DNA of 64,000 bases, from contig JAAWHG010000004.1 in the NCBI GenBank assembly GCA_022795735.1, positions 53,856 to 117,855 on the forward strand. Direction: 5' to 3'. The notes under the pieces were generated by a model, which saw nothing but the letters and a program-made list of their open reading frames with translations, did not search any database and was not told where the DNA came from. This DNA comes from Oscillospiraceae bacterium (GTDB taxonomy: Bacteria > Bacillota > Clostridia > Oscillospirales > Oscillospiraceae). Made by a program: the position numbers and the translations under genes. This document shows, piece after piece, positions 42,109-50,843 of the stretch (position 1 is its first letter; each line of letters opens with the position of its first letter).

Positions 42109-42951
42109 ATGAAAAAGATTGCAGCATCCCTGTTCGCATTTGTCCTGCTGTTGGGTCTGACGGCCTGTGGGAGCAAGTCCATGACCGTCGCGGTGCCCAG
42201 CGACACGACCAACGAGGCCCGCGCCCTGCTCCTGTTGGAAAGCCAGGGTTACATTACGCTCAAGGAGGGGGCGGGCATCACCGCCACCGTCCGCGACATC
42301 GAATCCAACCCCGGCAAGTTGGAGTTTAACGAGGTCGAGGCTGCCCAGCTTCCCAATGTGCTGAAGGACGTGGACTACGCCGTCATCAACTCCAATTACG
42401 CCCTGGAGGCGGGACTTAACCCCACCAGCGACGCCCTGACCATTGAGGGCTCCGCTTCGTCCTACAGCAACCTTTTGGCCGTCAAGGAGGGCAACGAGAA
42501 CAGCGATACGGTAAAGGCGCTGGTTGCGGCTCTGGAGAGCCAAAAGGTGGCCGACTTCATTGCCAGCACCTACGGCGGCGCGGTGGTCGGCGTGGTGGAG
42601 GCCCCAGGCGATGGGACAGACCCCTCGGTAGATTACGCCGCCCTGAACGGCACGACCATCAAGGTTGCCGCCTCTCCCACCCCCCACGCCGAAATTCTGG
42701 CGGTTGCCAAGGAAATCCTGGCTGAAAAGGGCGTCACCCTGGACGTCATCGAGTACACCGATTATGTCCAGCCGAACAATGTGGTGGAGAGCGGGGAAGT
42801 GGACGCCAACTACTTCCAGCATGAGCCCTATCTGAACGATTTTAACGCTGAGAACGGGACCCATCTTGTCCCGGTGTCCTACGTCCACGTGGAGCCCATG
42901 GGCCTCTACGGCGGCAAGCAGACCAGCCTGGACGGGCTGAAAACAGAATAA
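42109..42951 (+). CDS. metQ: Methionine-binding lipoprotein MetQ, circularly permuted
   Basis: A 280-residue lipoprotein of the MetQ/NlpA family that delivers methionine to MetNI. Residues 1-20 are a lipoprotein signal (LLGLTAC, lipid on Cys20). The domain order is reversed. Residues 25-165 (TVAVPSDTTNEARALLLL, then EAAQLPNVLKDVDYAVIN) match the C-terminal half of ordinary MetQ. After a linker (166-181, Pro/Gly/Asp-rich), residues 182-280 (IKVAASPTPHAEILA, TDYVQPNNVV, DANYFQHEPYL, HVEPMGLYG) match the N-terminal half. The open frame is unbroken, and metN and metI follow, so the protein is probably functional. AAGGAG precedes ATG 42109. No SAM riboswitch fits in the 58-base gap upstream. Confidence 0.93.
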   Translation: MKKIAASLFAFVLLLGLTACGSKSMTVAVPSDTTNEARALLLLESQGYITLKEGAGITATVRDIESNPGKLEFNEVEAAQLPNVLKDVDYAVINSNYALEAGLNPTSDALTIEGSASSYSNLLAVKEGNENSDTVKALVAALESQKVADFIASTYGGAVVGVVEAPGDGTDPSVDYAALNGTTIKVAASPTPHAEILAVAKEILAEKGVTLDVIEYTDYVQPNNVVESGEVDANYFQHEPYLNDFNAENGTHLVPVSYVHVEPMGLYGGKQTSLDGLKTE

Positions 42952-42960
42952 AGAGAACAA

Positions 42961-42987
42961 AGGGCTGCCGTAACGCGCGGCGGCCCT
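42961..42987 (+). promoter_or_regulatory. Attenuating hairpin between metQ and metN
   Basis: AGGGCTGCCG (42961-42970) and CGGCGGCCCT (42978-42987) form a 10-bp stem with one G-T pair, followed by TTTC. A partial terminator here would give more binding protein than transporter. Confidence 0.65.
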
Positions 42988-43006
42988 TTTCTAATGGAGT
43001 GTTACT

Positions 43007-44014
43007 ATGATCGAGATACGGGACCTGACCAAGACCTTTCAAACGGCGGACGGCAGGGTAGAGGCCCTGAAAAACATTAATCTGACCATCCAGGACAAGG
43101 ACATTTATGGTGTGATCGGCATGTCGGGGGCGGGCAAGAGTACGCTGGTGCGCTGTGTCAACATGCTCGAGCGTCCCACGTCGGGCACGGTGGTCATAGA
43201 CGGGCAGGACATGGGAAGCCTGGGCCCGGCGGCGCTGCGCGAGGCGCGGCGGGGGATTACGATGATCTTCCAGAACTTCAATCTGCTGATGCAGCGGAAC
43301 TGTCTGTCCAATATTCGCTTTCCCCTCAAGCTGGCCGGCGTCAAGAAGGAGGAGGCCGAACGGCGGGCGATGGAGCTGCTGGAGCTGGTGGGCCTGCCCG
43401 ATAAGGCGAAAGCGTACCCTGCTCAGCTTTCTGGTGGCCAGCAGCAGCGCATTGCTATTGCCAGAGCGCTGGCGACCGACCCGAAAATTTTACTCTGCGA
43501 CGAGGCGACGAGCGCCCTGGACCCCAAGACCACCCATTCCATTCTGGAGCTGATCCAGGACATCAACCGGCGTCTGGGCATTACGGTCATTGTGATTACC
43601 CACCAGATGAGCGTGGTGGAGGAAATCTGCAACCGGGTTGCCATCCTGGACGGCGGCGAGGTGGTGGAGGAAGGGGAGGTGGCCTCGGTCTTCTCCCGTC
43701 CCAGGTCCGCGGCGGCGCGGCGAATGGTATTCCCCGAGCTGGAGGGAGATGCGGTCCCAAAGGGGGCGGGGGTACGTACCATCCAAATCGTCTACCGCGG
43801 TGCGGTGGCGGCCATGGAGCCTACCATCACCCAGATGGCGATCGACGAACACATCACGGCCAACATTGCCTATGCCTCCACCCGCGCCATTGGAGAGAAA
43901 GCATATGGTACCATGCTCTTGACCTTCCCCGACGATGACGAGACGGTTCGCCGGGCCATGGCCTACCTGGGCCGGAAGGAAGATGTGACAGTGGAGGAGG
44001 TAAGCCATGTTTGA
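43007..44014 (+). CDS. metN: Methionine ABC transporter ATP-binding protein
   Basis: A 335-residue ATPase. Walker A is GMSGAGKSTLVR (about residues 38-49), the signature motif YPAQLSGGQQQRIAIARAL (about 136-154), Walker B KILLCDEATSALDP (about 159-172) and the switch His in VIVITHQM. Residues about 255-335 form the NIL domain (GAVAAMEPTITQMAIDEHI), which in MetN binds methionine and shuts the transporter (trans-inhibition). ATG 43007. Downstream of metQ after a hairpin, and overlapping metI by eight bases. Confidence 0.95.
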   Translation: MIEIRDLTKTFQTADGRVEALKNINLTIQDKDIYGVIGMSGAGKSTLVRCVNMLERPTSGTVVIDGQDMGSLGPAALREARRGITMIFQNFNLLMQRNCLSNIRFPLKLAGVKKEEAERRAMELLELVGLPDKAKAYPAQLSGGQQQRIAIARALATDPKILLCDEATSALDPKTTHSILELIQDINRRLGITVIVITHQMSVVEEICNRVAILDGGEVVEEGEVASVFSRPRSAAARRMVFPELEGDAVPKGAGVRTIQIVYRGAVAAMEPTITQMAIDEHITANIAYASTRAIGEKAYGTMLLTFPDDDETVRRAMAYLGRKEDVTVEEVSHV

Positions 44015-44711
44015 GAGGATGTTTGCGCCAGAGGTCATGGAGGAGGCTTTCGCAATCCTGGCTGAGGAGATGCCGCTGGCCCTCTGGGAGACCGCCTATG
44101 CGACCATCTTGGCGACCCTGTTCGCCGTGATTTTGGGGCTCCCGCTGGGGGTCCTTCTGGTGGCGGGAGAACGGAACGGCGTGCTCCCTCTGCCGGGCTG
44201 GCTGTTGAAGGGCATCAATGTGGTTGTCAATCTGCTTCGCTCGGTTCCCTTCTTGATTCTGATGATTATGGTCATTCCCCTGACCCGATTAATTGTGGGT
44301 ACCATGGTTGGGACGGTGGCCTCCATTGTGCCGCTGGTCATAGCCGCGTTCCCATTTATCGCCCGGCTGGTGGAAAGCAGCCTGCGGGAGGTGGACGCCA
44401 ACATCATTGAGGCGGCTCAGAGTATGGGCGCGTCCCCGTGCCAGATCATTCTGCAAGTGATGCTCCCCGAGAGCGTCCCGTCGCTGATCTCCAACCTGAC
44501 CATTGCGGTGACCACCATTCTGGGATACACCGCCATGAGCGGAATCATCGGCGGCGGCGGCTTGGGCAAGATTGCCATCAACTACGGCTATTATCGTTAT
44601 AAGTATCTGGTGATGCTTTTCGCGGTGGTGCTGCTGGTGGTGCTGGTCCAGATTTTCCAGAGCTTGGGTACCCGGCTGGCCGCGGGGCTGGACCGGCGGA
44701 TTAAGCGCTAA
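44007..44711 (+). CDS. metI: Methionine ABC transporter permease
   Basis: A 234-residue permease with five transmembrane segments. The family segments LWETAYATILATLFAV, LLRSVPFLILMIMVIPLTR and the EAA-like coupling loop IIEAAQSMGASPCQIILQV (about residues 132-150) are clear. It pairs with MetN to import methionine. ATG 44007 overlaps metN by eight bases, with GGAGGAGG upstream. The operon ends at the hairpin at 44724-44752. Confidence 0.95.
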   Translation: MFERMFAPEVMEEAFAILAEEMPLALWETAYATILATLFAVILGLPLGVLLVAGERNGVLPLPGWLLKGINVVVNLLRSVPFLILMIMVIPLTRLIVGTMVGTVASIVPLVIAAFPFIARLVESSLREVDANIIEAAQSMGASPCQIILQVMLPESVPSLISNLTIAVTTILGYTAMSGIIGGGGLGKIAINYGYYRYKYLVMLFAVVLLVVLVQIFQSLGTRLAAGLDRRIKR

Positions 44712-44723
44712 TAGGAAAACATG

Positions 44724-44752
44724 CGCCCACGCCGGTTTTGCCGGCGCGGGCG
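44724..44752. terminator. Hairpin between metI and the convergent hypothetical gene
   Basis: CGCCCACGCCGG (44724-44735) and CCGGCGCGGGCG (44741-44752) pair with one mismatch; GTGTTTATTT follows shortly on the plus strand. Confidence 0.65.
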
Positions 44753-44762
44753 TGGTGTTTAT

Positions 44763-45110
44763 TTAATCCTCTGAGTAAGGCTGGAAGAGAAGCTGGTAAT
44801 CCTGTTCCGCGTCTTTTTTGACCTGATAACAGCCGGGAGACGCGGAATCCGCCTTTTGGTGCTCGTACCAGTCTCTTCTGGGTCTCGTTGCAATGGACTG
44901 CGTACCGCTTGCTTTTGCGCTCCGAAGCTCGACGGTCACCTGTTCCAGCTCGTCCGCTATGATCTTTTGGGTTTCGGTGGTGGCTCCGCCGCTGTCCGTA
45001 CCCGTCGCTTTGAGTAAGAGCATATGGTTTTGCAGCGCTTGCTGCTTGGTTTGCAGCTCCGCTATCGCGGTCAACGGATTGAGATAACCGGGGCGCGTCT
45101 GTATTGCCAT
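44763..45110 (-). CDS. Hypothetical protein, 115 residues
   Basis: I do not recognise a family. The protein starts MAIQTRPGYLNPLTAIAEL and has a predicted helical region (about 15-70) rich in Gln, Thr and Glu (LQTKQQALQNHMLLLK, IIADELEQVTVELRS), which could form a coiled coil. The C-terminal third is charged and polar and ends LLFQPYSED. No signal peptide or membrane segment. ATG 45110 has GGAGG about ten bases away, and a hairpin follows the stop, so it is probably a real single gene between metI and the two-component system. Confidence 0.6.
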   Translation of the reverse strand: MAIQTRPGYLNPLTAIAELQTKQQALQNHMLLLKATGTDSGGATTETQKIIADELEQVTVELRSAKASGTQSIATRPRRDWYEHQKADSASPGCYQVKKDAEQDYQLLFQPYSED

Positions 45111-45256
45111 AAGTATGAACCTCCATTTCAGATAGCTATATTGTGTTTCGAAGGGCCCTCATACTTGCTATCGAACAAAACAGACCGGGGAAAAGGCTCA
45201 TAACGTAAACGGCTAATTCTGGTTCGTGAATGGCTGGTACAAATGTGGCCGACGGG

Positions 45257-46534
45257 TCAGCGGGAGCAGAGCAGCACGGTGATGCGGAACCTTCCGTTTT
45301 CCAGTTCGGTTTCCATCGTACCATGGTACTTGTCCGCAACCTGCCGGACATTTTTTAAGCCTGTCCCAGGCGGCGCTGGTTGAACGGCGTTTGTGGTATT
45401 GATGGCTTCAACAATTAAAAACCGTGATTTGACCTTGGCGGATACAGACAACAGGCGTTCCTCCAGCTCTTTCTCCATACAGGCGGCGATTGCGTTGTCC
45501 AAAATATTGGAAAACAGGACGCACAAGTCCAAATCGTCAGCGTGGAAATCTCCCAGAATGGTTACGTCGTGTTTTACGGCAATCTGACTGCGCTTTGCAT
45601 AGCTAAGCTTTTCCCGCAGCAAGACGTCCAAAGCCGGATTTCCGGTGGACATATCCATCAGCAGACCTGTGGAACTGACGCGCAGCTTCTCCGTATACTG
45701 CTCCGCCTGTGTGAACAGCTTGTCATGGAGCAAGCCGGATATGACCAACAGGTGATTATCAATATCGTGTTGAAACGCGGAATAAAATGTATTGCGTTTT
45801 TTTGCTTCCTCCAGGTAAACTTGCTGCCCATGCAGCTGGCTCTGGAGCAGCGCCACGGCTTTTTCCTGTGTGGATAGCTGAATGATTTTGCAGAAAACGC
45901 CAATCATCATGAATACCAGAATGGCCGCCGCGAGCATGGAAAGAAACACGGCGAGTCTGACCGGAGCACCAAAAGAAGAGAGCCGGCTTGCGACGTCACG
46001 GCTGTCCAATTTCAGACCATATCGAATACCCAACACAATCATTGCGCAGGGGAATAGAAGCACATACAAATTGGATGAGATGGGCTGCCGCAGCGCACCG
46101 GCATATTTTCGTTTGACGGTTTGTAGCGCAAGGAAAAAAAGCAAATCCAGAAAAAGTGTGATGGCGGCTTGTTCCAGCATCCCGCCGGTGGAGGAATAGA
46201 GATGAACGGACGCCCAAGACAGGATAAAGGCGGAATAACCTTCTACAAAGGTATAGAAGGTAAAAATGATGGTAATCGGAGCGGCAAGTTCCGCGCTGCG
46301 CATGGTAAGCGCCGTCCTTGCAAAGACAAAAAGGACGAGAACGTCCAGTGGAAAAGTTCCAGGAAGCTGAAGCATGGTGACAATCCATGTGATGCAACCG
46401 TTTCCAATCAGCCAGATCGGAAGATACCGCCTGCCCTCTTTCTGTGTAACGCGCAGCAGGAAATCGAAGATGAAGAAATGAACAAAACTGTTTTCCAATA
46501 CGCACCAAATGGAAAAGAGAAAGCGTGAAGGCAT
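45257..46534 (-). CDS. AgrC/GHKL-type sensor histidine kinase
   Basis: A 425-residue membrane kinase. Residues 1 to about 215 contain six or seven hydrophobic segments. The cytoplasmic part carries the phospho-His motif in SAFQHDIDNHLLVISGLL (about residue 250) and a GHKL ATPase (VLFSNILDNAIAACME, then PPGTGLKNVRQVADKY). This is the arrangement of AgrC-like peptide-sensing kinases, but no AgrD-type peptide or AgrB protease gene is nearby. ATG 46534 shares one base with the stop of the response-regulator gene upstream (TAATG). Confidence 0.87.
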   Translation of the reverse strand: MPSRFLFSIWCVLENSFVHFFIFDFLLRVTQKEGRRYLPIWLIGNGCITWIVTMLQLPGTFPLDVLVLFVFARTALTMRSAELAAPITIIFTFYTFVEGYSAFILSWASVHLYSSTGGMLEQAAITLFLDLLFFLALQTVKRKYAGALRQPISSNLYVLLFPCAMIVLGIRYGLKLDSRDVASRLSSFGAPVRLAVFLSMLAAAILVFMMIGVFCKIIQLSTQEKAVALLQSQLHGQQVYLEEAKKRNTFYSAFQHDIDNHLLVISGLLHDKLFTQAEQYTEKLRVSSTGLLMDMSTGNPALDVLLREKLSYAKRSQIAVKHDVTILGDFHADDLDLCVLFSNILDNAIAACMEKELEERLLSVSAKVKSRFLIVEAINTTNAVQPAPPGTGLKNVRQVADKYHGTMETELENGRFRITVLLCSR

Positions 46535-47241
46535 TAGATCAGCCCTTTCCTGCAAGTCTCCAGCAGCCGCTGTGTAAACTCCCGTTGTTTCCGCCGTGCA
46601 ATCAAAACGCGGTCTCCGCCGTCCACAATTGCAAAACCCGTCTGCTTCTCGACGACGTGGTCCATATTGACGAGGTAGCTCTTGTGACTGCGAAAAAAGC
46701 GGTCGCCCACCCTTTCCTGTACCGCGTCCAGCGTGCCAAAAAACTGAAACGTCTCTACCGGTGTGTGAATCGTGATTTGATGGTCCATCGCTTCGCAATA
46801 TAGGATGTCCCGGAGGGGAACGCGAGACGCGCGAGTTCCGCTTGTGATGAGGAGTGTTTTTCCGCAGTCTGAGGAGACGCGCTTGACCGCCTTGTCTATG
46901 GCGGGAAAAAGCTTTTCAGCGCTCACCGGCTTGAGAATATAATGGACGGCGTCCAAGTCAAATGCCTGGAACACATATTGTGGGTACGCGGTGATAAAAA
47001 TGACCGGATTATCGTTGCCGCAGTCCCGCAGCTTTTGGACAATGTCCATCCCATCGCGGCCCGGAAGCTTGATGTCCATTAAAATAATATCGCTCGTCTG
47101 CCCGGAGGCCAGCAGCTGTTCCCCATTCGAAAATGTCAATGTGGACAAACCAATTCCCTTTAAACGGCAGTACTCGTCCAATAATTTCCGCAGTTCGGAA
47201 ACAAAGTAGGCCTCGTCCTCGCAAATGGAGACGGTAATCAT
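46534..47241 (-). CDS. LytTR-domain response regulator (AgrA-like)
   Basis: A 235-residue response regulator. The receiver (about 1-120) has the acidic pair in ICEDE, phosphoacceptor Asp in IILMDIKLPGRDG (about residue 58) and Lys in YILKPV. The LytTR DNA-binding domain (about 135-235) contains ILYCEAMDHQITIHT and FFRSHKSYLVNMDHV. It pairs with the AgrC-like kinase. ATG 47241 was chosen because GGAGG is eight bases upstream; an earlier ATG at 47259 lacks a site. Divergent from cca. Confidence 0.9.
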   Translation of the reverse strand: MITVSICEDEAYFVSELRKLLDEYCRLKGIGLSTLTFSNGEQLLASGQTSDIILMDIKLPGRDGMDIVQKLRDCGNDNPVIFITAYPQYVFQAFDLDAVHYILKPVSAEKLFPAIDKAVKRVSSDCGKTLLITSGTRASRVPLRDILYCEAMDHQITIHTPVETFQFFGTLDAVQERVGDRFFRSHKSYLVNMDHVVEKQTGFAIVDGGDRVLIARRKQREFTQRLLETCRKGLI

Positions 47242-47327
47242 GGCAGGAACCTCCGACATGTGGTATAATAGAAAAAAGCGGGCACGAGACGCGAATGATA
47301 AAATGCAACACCAGGAGGATGCAATGG

Positions 47328-48659
47328 ATGACGTATGAAATACCGGCGGGGGCGGTTCGCATTCTGGAGACGCTGGAGGCTGCCGGGCATGAAGCGTACC
47401 TGGTAGGCGGCTGTGTCCGGGACCTTTTGCGGGGGACCGAACCGCATGACTTGGACATCTGCACCTCAGCGAAGCCAGAACAGACGAAGGCGTGTTTCGC
47501 GGGGAGCAAGGTGCTGAAAACGGGAATCAAACATGGCACTTTGACGGTAGTGGAGGATGGAACGTCCTATGAAGTGACCACTTACCGGGTGGAACAGGGC
47601 TATTCCGACCGGCGGCATCCGGACGCGGTGATATTTGTCCCCGATTTGTATGAGGACCTGCGCCGCCGGGACTTCACTGTGAACGCAATCGCGATGGACC
47701 GTCGGGGAACGTTCCAAGACCCTTTCGACGGGCGCGGGGATATTCAAAGGAAGCTTCTCCGCTGCGTGGGCGAACCGGACCGGCGGCTGCGGGAGGACGG
47801 GCTTCGGGTCATGCGCGGCCTGCGGTTTGCGGCCTCGCTTTCCTACCTTGTGGAGGAGGAGACGGCGGCGGCGCTGCACCGAAACCGGGGGATGCTGAAG
47901 CACGTGGCAGCGGAACGGATTCGGGCGGAGCTCTGCAAACTGCTGACCGGTGTGGGAGCGGCCGCAATCCTGCGGGATTATCCGGACGTGCTGCTGGAAT
48001 TTTGGCCTGAATTGGGACCGCTGATGGAGTTGGAGCAGCATAACCCCTGGCATTGCTGGGGCGGCTGGGAACACACCCTTCACGCGGTGGATGCCGCGCC
48101 GGACGATCAAATTCTACGGCTGACCATGCTCCTGCACGATATTGGAAAGCCGTCCTGCAAGCGCACCGACGAGAGAGGAATTGACCACTTTCATGGACAC
48201 CAGGCCGTAGGCGCGGAGATGGCGGACCGGATGCTCCGTACGCTTCGCTTTGACAACCGGACCCGCCAAGAGGTGACGGCGTTAATCGCCGTACACGACG
48301 ACAGGCTGACCGCCGGGGAAAGCGACGTCCGGCGGCGGCTCAACCGGATGGGACCGGAACGGTTCTTCCGTCTTTTGGAAGTGATACGGGCCGATAAGTT
48401 GGGACAGAACCCGGAGAAGGCGGGAGCCATTCTGGCCGAGCTGCCCAGGATTCGGGCAAGCGCGGAGGCCATCCTTGCGGAGCGGCAATGCCTCACGCTC
48501 CGAGAGTTGGCGGTAAACGGTCAGGACGTCTTAGCGGCGGGGGTGGAGCCGGGGAGAGCGGTGGGACGCGTTTTGGATGGACTCTTGGAGCGGGTCCTCT
48601 GTGGGGATACGCCGAACGAACGCGATGCGCTGCTGGCACTGATTCGCAACAGAACATGA
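47328..48659 (+). CDS. cca: CCA tRNA nucleotidyltransferase
   Basis: A 443-residue class II nucleotidyltransferase that adds or repairs the CCA end of tRNAs. YLVGGCVRDLLRG (about residues 23-35) and the catalytic acid motif HDLDICTSA (about 39-47) define the head. RRDFTVNAIAMD, VGEPDRRLREDGLRVMRGLRFA and an HD phosphohydrolase domain (LTMLLHDIGKPSC, about 268-280) follow. ATG 47328 was chosen over two earlier in-frame Met codons because AGGAGG (47313-47318) is nine bases from it. A terminator follows at 48662. Confidence 0.94.
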   Translation: MTYEIPAGAVRILETLEAAGHEAYLVGGCVRDLLRGTEPHDLDICTSAKPEQTKACFAGSKVLKTGIKHGTLTVVEDGTSYEVTTYRVEQGYSDRRHPDAVIFVPDLYEDLRRRDFTVNAIAMDRRGTFQDPFDGRGDIQRKLLRCVGEPDRRLREDGLRVMRGLRFAASLSYLVEEETAAALHRNRGMLKHVAAERIRAELCKLLTGVGAAAILRDYPDVLLEFWPELGPLMELEQHNPWHCWGGWEHTLHAVDAAPDDQILRLTMLLHDIGKPSCKRTDERGIDHFHGHQAVGAEMADRMLRTLRFDNRTRQEVTALIAVHDDRLTAGESDVRRRLNRMGPERFFRLLEVIRADKLGQNPEKAGAILAELPRIRASAEAILAERQCLTLRELAVNGQDVLAAGVEPGRAVGRVLDGLLERVLCGDTPNERDALLALIRNRT

Positions 48660-48661
48660 AC

Positions 48662-48703
48662 AGCAGCGCCGGCCCGGGCCAGAACACACGGGACGGCGCT
48701 GCT
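48662..48703. terminator. Terminator between cca and glyA
   Basis: AGCAGCGCCG (48662-48671) and CGGCGCTGCT (48694-48703) form a perfect 10-bp stem; TGTATTTTG follows on the plus strand. The genes on both sides converge here. Confidence 0.75.
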
Positions 48704-48714
48704 TGTATTTTGTC

Positions 48715-49971
48715 TTACTGAATCACGCCCTCCGCGTACAGCGGGTGCTTTTGCGTCAGTTCGCGGACAATACCCTTGGTGCGCTCCACAGCGCCTTCGC
48801 CGTGGGAGACCAGGTCGTCGATACAGCCCGCGATGATCTCCATATCGGAAGGCTGGAAGCCACGGGCGGAGAGGGCGGCGGTGCCGAGACGGACGCCGCT
48901 TGTGATATCGGGGGGCTGCGGGTCGCCAGGGATGGCGTTTTTGTTGCAGGTGATGTTGGCGCGGTCCAGCAAAATTTCGCAGGCCTTGCCGGTAATGCCC
49001 TTGCTGCGGAGATCGACCAGCATCAAGTGGTTGTCGGTACCCCCTGACACCAAATTGAAACCCCGGTTGGTCAGCCCGGCGGCAAGGGACTTGCAGTTGT
49101 CCAAAATCAATTGCTGATAGGCTTTGAATCCAGGGTCGAGCACCTCGCGGAACGCGACCGCCTTGGCAGCGACCTGGTGCATCAGAGGCCCGCCCTGGAC
49201 GCCGGGGAAGACGGCGCGGTTGAATTTATGTTCCTTGGCAAACTCGGCATCAGAGAGAATCAAGCCGCCGCGTGGACCACGCAGGGTTTTATGGGTTGTG
49301 GAGGTGGTGACATGGGCATAGGGGATGGGGCTCATATGCAGGCCCGCCGCGACCAGCCCGGCAATGTGGGCGATGTCCGCCATCAGATAGGCCCCGCACT
49401 TGTCGGCAATCTCCCGGAAGCGGCGGAAGTTAATCTCACGGGGATAGGCCGACGCGCCGGCGATGATTAAACGGGGCTTGTGCTCCATTGCCTTGCGCTC
49501 CACCTCGTCGTAGTCCAGCCAGCCGTCCTCGCCCACGCCATAGTCCACGACGTTGAAGCACAGACCGGAGAAGTTGACCGGGCTGCCGTGGGAGAGGTGG
49601 CCGCCATGGGCCAGCCGCATGCCCAGAATGGTGTCGCCCGGTTTGCAGAGGGCGAGCTCTACCGCCATATTGGCCTGGGTGCCCGAGTGGGGCTGAACAT
49701 TGGCATAGGTGCAGCCGAAGATGAGTTTGGCACGCTCAATGGCGATGGACTCGATCACGTCCACATGCTCGCAGCCGCCGTAATAGCGGTGGCCGGGATA
49801 ACCCTCGGCGTATTTGTTGGTCAGGGGGGTGCCGGCGGCCGACATGACGGGGACGCTGGCAAAGTTTTCGGAGGCGATCAGCTCCAGATGAGAGGACTGA
49901 CGGTCCATTTCAGCCTGAATGGCGCTTCCGATCTCAGGGTCCACCTGGTGGACGACGTAAATTGGATACAT
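48715..49971 (-). CDS. glyA: Serine hydroxymethyltransferase
   Basis: A 418-residue PLP enzyme interconverting serine and glycine with tetrahydrofolate. [16 protein letters not shown] (about 27-42), [15 protein letters not shown] (about 57-71), the PLP Lys in [16 protein letters not shown] (about residue 230) and [14 protein letters not shown] near 360 are diagnostic. ATG 49971 has AAGGAG upstream; a longer reading from 50010 would run into the promoter. It has its own promoter at 50010-50037. Confidence 0.96.
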   Translation of the reverse strand: MYPIYVVHQVDPEIGSAIQAEMDRQSSHLELIASENFASVPVMSAAGTPLTNKYAEGYPGHRYYGGCEHVDVIESIAIERAKLIFGCTYANVQPHSGTQANMAVELALCKPGDTILGMRLAHGGHLSHGSPVNFSGLCFNVVDYGVGEDGWLDYDEVERKAMEHKPRLIIAGASAYPREINFRRFREIADKCGAYLMADIAHIAGLVAAGLHMSPIPYAHVTTSTTHKTLRGPRGGLILSDAEFAKEHKFNRAVFPGVQGGPLMHQVAAKAVAFREVLDPGFKAYQQLILDNCKSLAAGLTNRGFNLVSGGTDNHLMLVDLRSKGITGKACEILLDRANITCNKNAIPGDPQPPDITSGVRLGTAALSARGFQPSDMEIIAGCIDDLVSHGEGAVERTKGIVRELTQKHPLYAEGVIQ

Positions 49972-50009
49972 GGGCGACGTTTCTCCTTCGCTAAGTTTTT
50001 TCTTTCTCA

Positions 50010-50037
50010 ATTATACCTATTTTTCGGTATTTTTCAA
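50010..50037 (-). promoter_or_regulatory. Promoter for glyA
   Basis: On the minus strand TTGAAA (50032-50037), 16 bases, TATAAT (50010-50015). Confidence 0.78.
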
Positions 50038-50107
50038 GGGAAATTTTCGTCAAAACGGCAAAACAGGCGGAGGGGTTTTTGTACATTCTGAACATGCTGG
50101 AGGCCGC

Positions 50108-50136
50108 TTGACTTGCGGGGGCTTCCCACCTATAAT
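50108..50136 (+). promoter_or_regulatory. Promoter for the DUF3786 gene
   Basis: TTGACT (50108-50113), 17 bases, TATAAT (50131-50136), ahead of the start at 50169. Confidence 0.82.
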
Positions 50137-50168
50137 ATGCTCCATAAGTTTGGATGGAGGGAAAGCCG

Positions 50169-50822
50169 ATGAAAACCGGGGGCGAGAACAGCTACGAAGA
50201 GATTTGTGAGCGGTGGCGGAAGGAATTTTTGACGCTGGACCAGGAAGAACTGCTTGCGAGACGGCTGGAACTGAAAAGGGAGGGTGAGCGAATCACCCTC
50301 CGCCATTACCATCGAAAATTTGGCGTATGCCGTTCCAGCGGGGAAATCGAGGCGTTGGAGGACGGCGGCCACGTGACCTGCTATGAGAAAATGAACATCT
50401 ACGCGCTGCTCCGCGCGCTTTCGGCTGGGGCGAGGCTTCAGGGCGAATGGGTCCCGTTTGAAAAACTGCGGGGGACGGCGCCCTTTTACCGGTCCTTTCA
50501 GGCCAACATCGTCCGGCCCTTTGCCAAGATGTTTCAAGGCCGTCTCTCCGAATTGGAACGCGCCTGTGTGGGACTCGAAGGGAAAAAGCTTCCCTGGTCG
50601 GACGCCGGGTATGAACTGAAAGCCTTCGACTGCATTCCGGTCCGCTTCCTGTTCTGGGAGGGGGACGACGAGTTCCCGGCACAGGGGAATCTGTTATTCG
50701 ACGTCAGCGCGGCGGACTTCATCGACGAAAAGAGTTTAATTCGGGTTGCCCTGGTGGGGCTGGGCCGGATCGCGAAGCAGGCCGGAGTCCCTATGGATGC
50801 TTCCGCGTTTCTGATTTTTTGA
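50169..50822 (+). CDS. DUF3786 family protein
   Basis: A 217-residue cytoplasmic protein of the DUF3786 group found mainly in Clostridia. Recognisable blocks are YEEICERWRKEFLTLD near the start, ITLRHYHRKFGV (about 43-54), the central LRGTAPFYRSF and the C-terminal FDCIPVRFLFWEGDDEFP. The function is unknown. ATG 50169 was chosen because GGAGGG ends seven bases before it. Single gene with its own promoter, converging with fakA. Confidence 0.75.
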   Translation: MKTGGENSYEEICERWRKEFLTLDQEELLARRLELKREGERITLRHYHRKFGVCRSSGEIEALEDGGHVTCYEKMNIYALLRALSAGARLQGEWVPFEKLRGTAPFYRSFQANIVRPFAKMFQGRLSELERACVGLEGKKLPWSDAGYELKAFDCIPVRFLFWEGDDEFPAQGNLLFDVSAADFIDEKSLIRVALVGLGRIAKQAGVPMDASAFLIF

Positions 50823-50843
50823 GCGCGAGATGGTCAGGCAAAT

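Noticed and set aside
42109..42951. metQ as a truncated or frameshifted pseudogene
   Set aside because: Both halves are complete, in one frame, with signal peptide, ribosome binding site and downstream metNI; only the order is changed.
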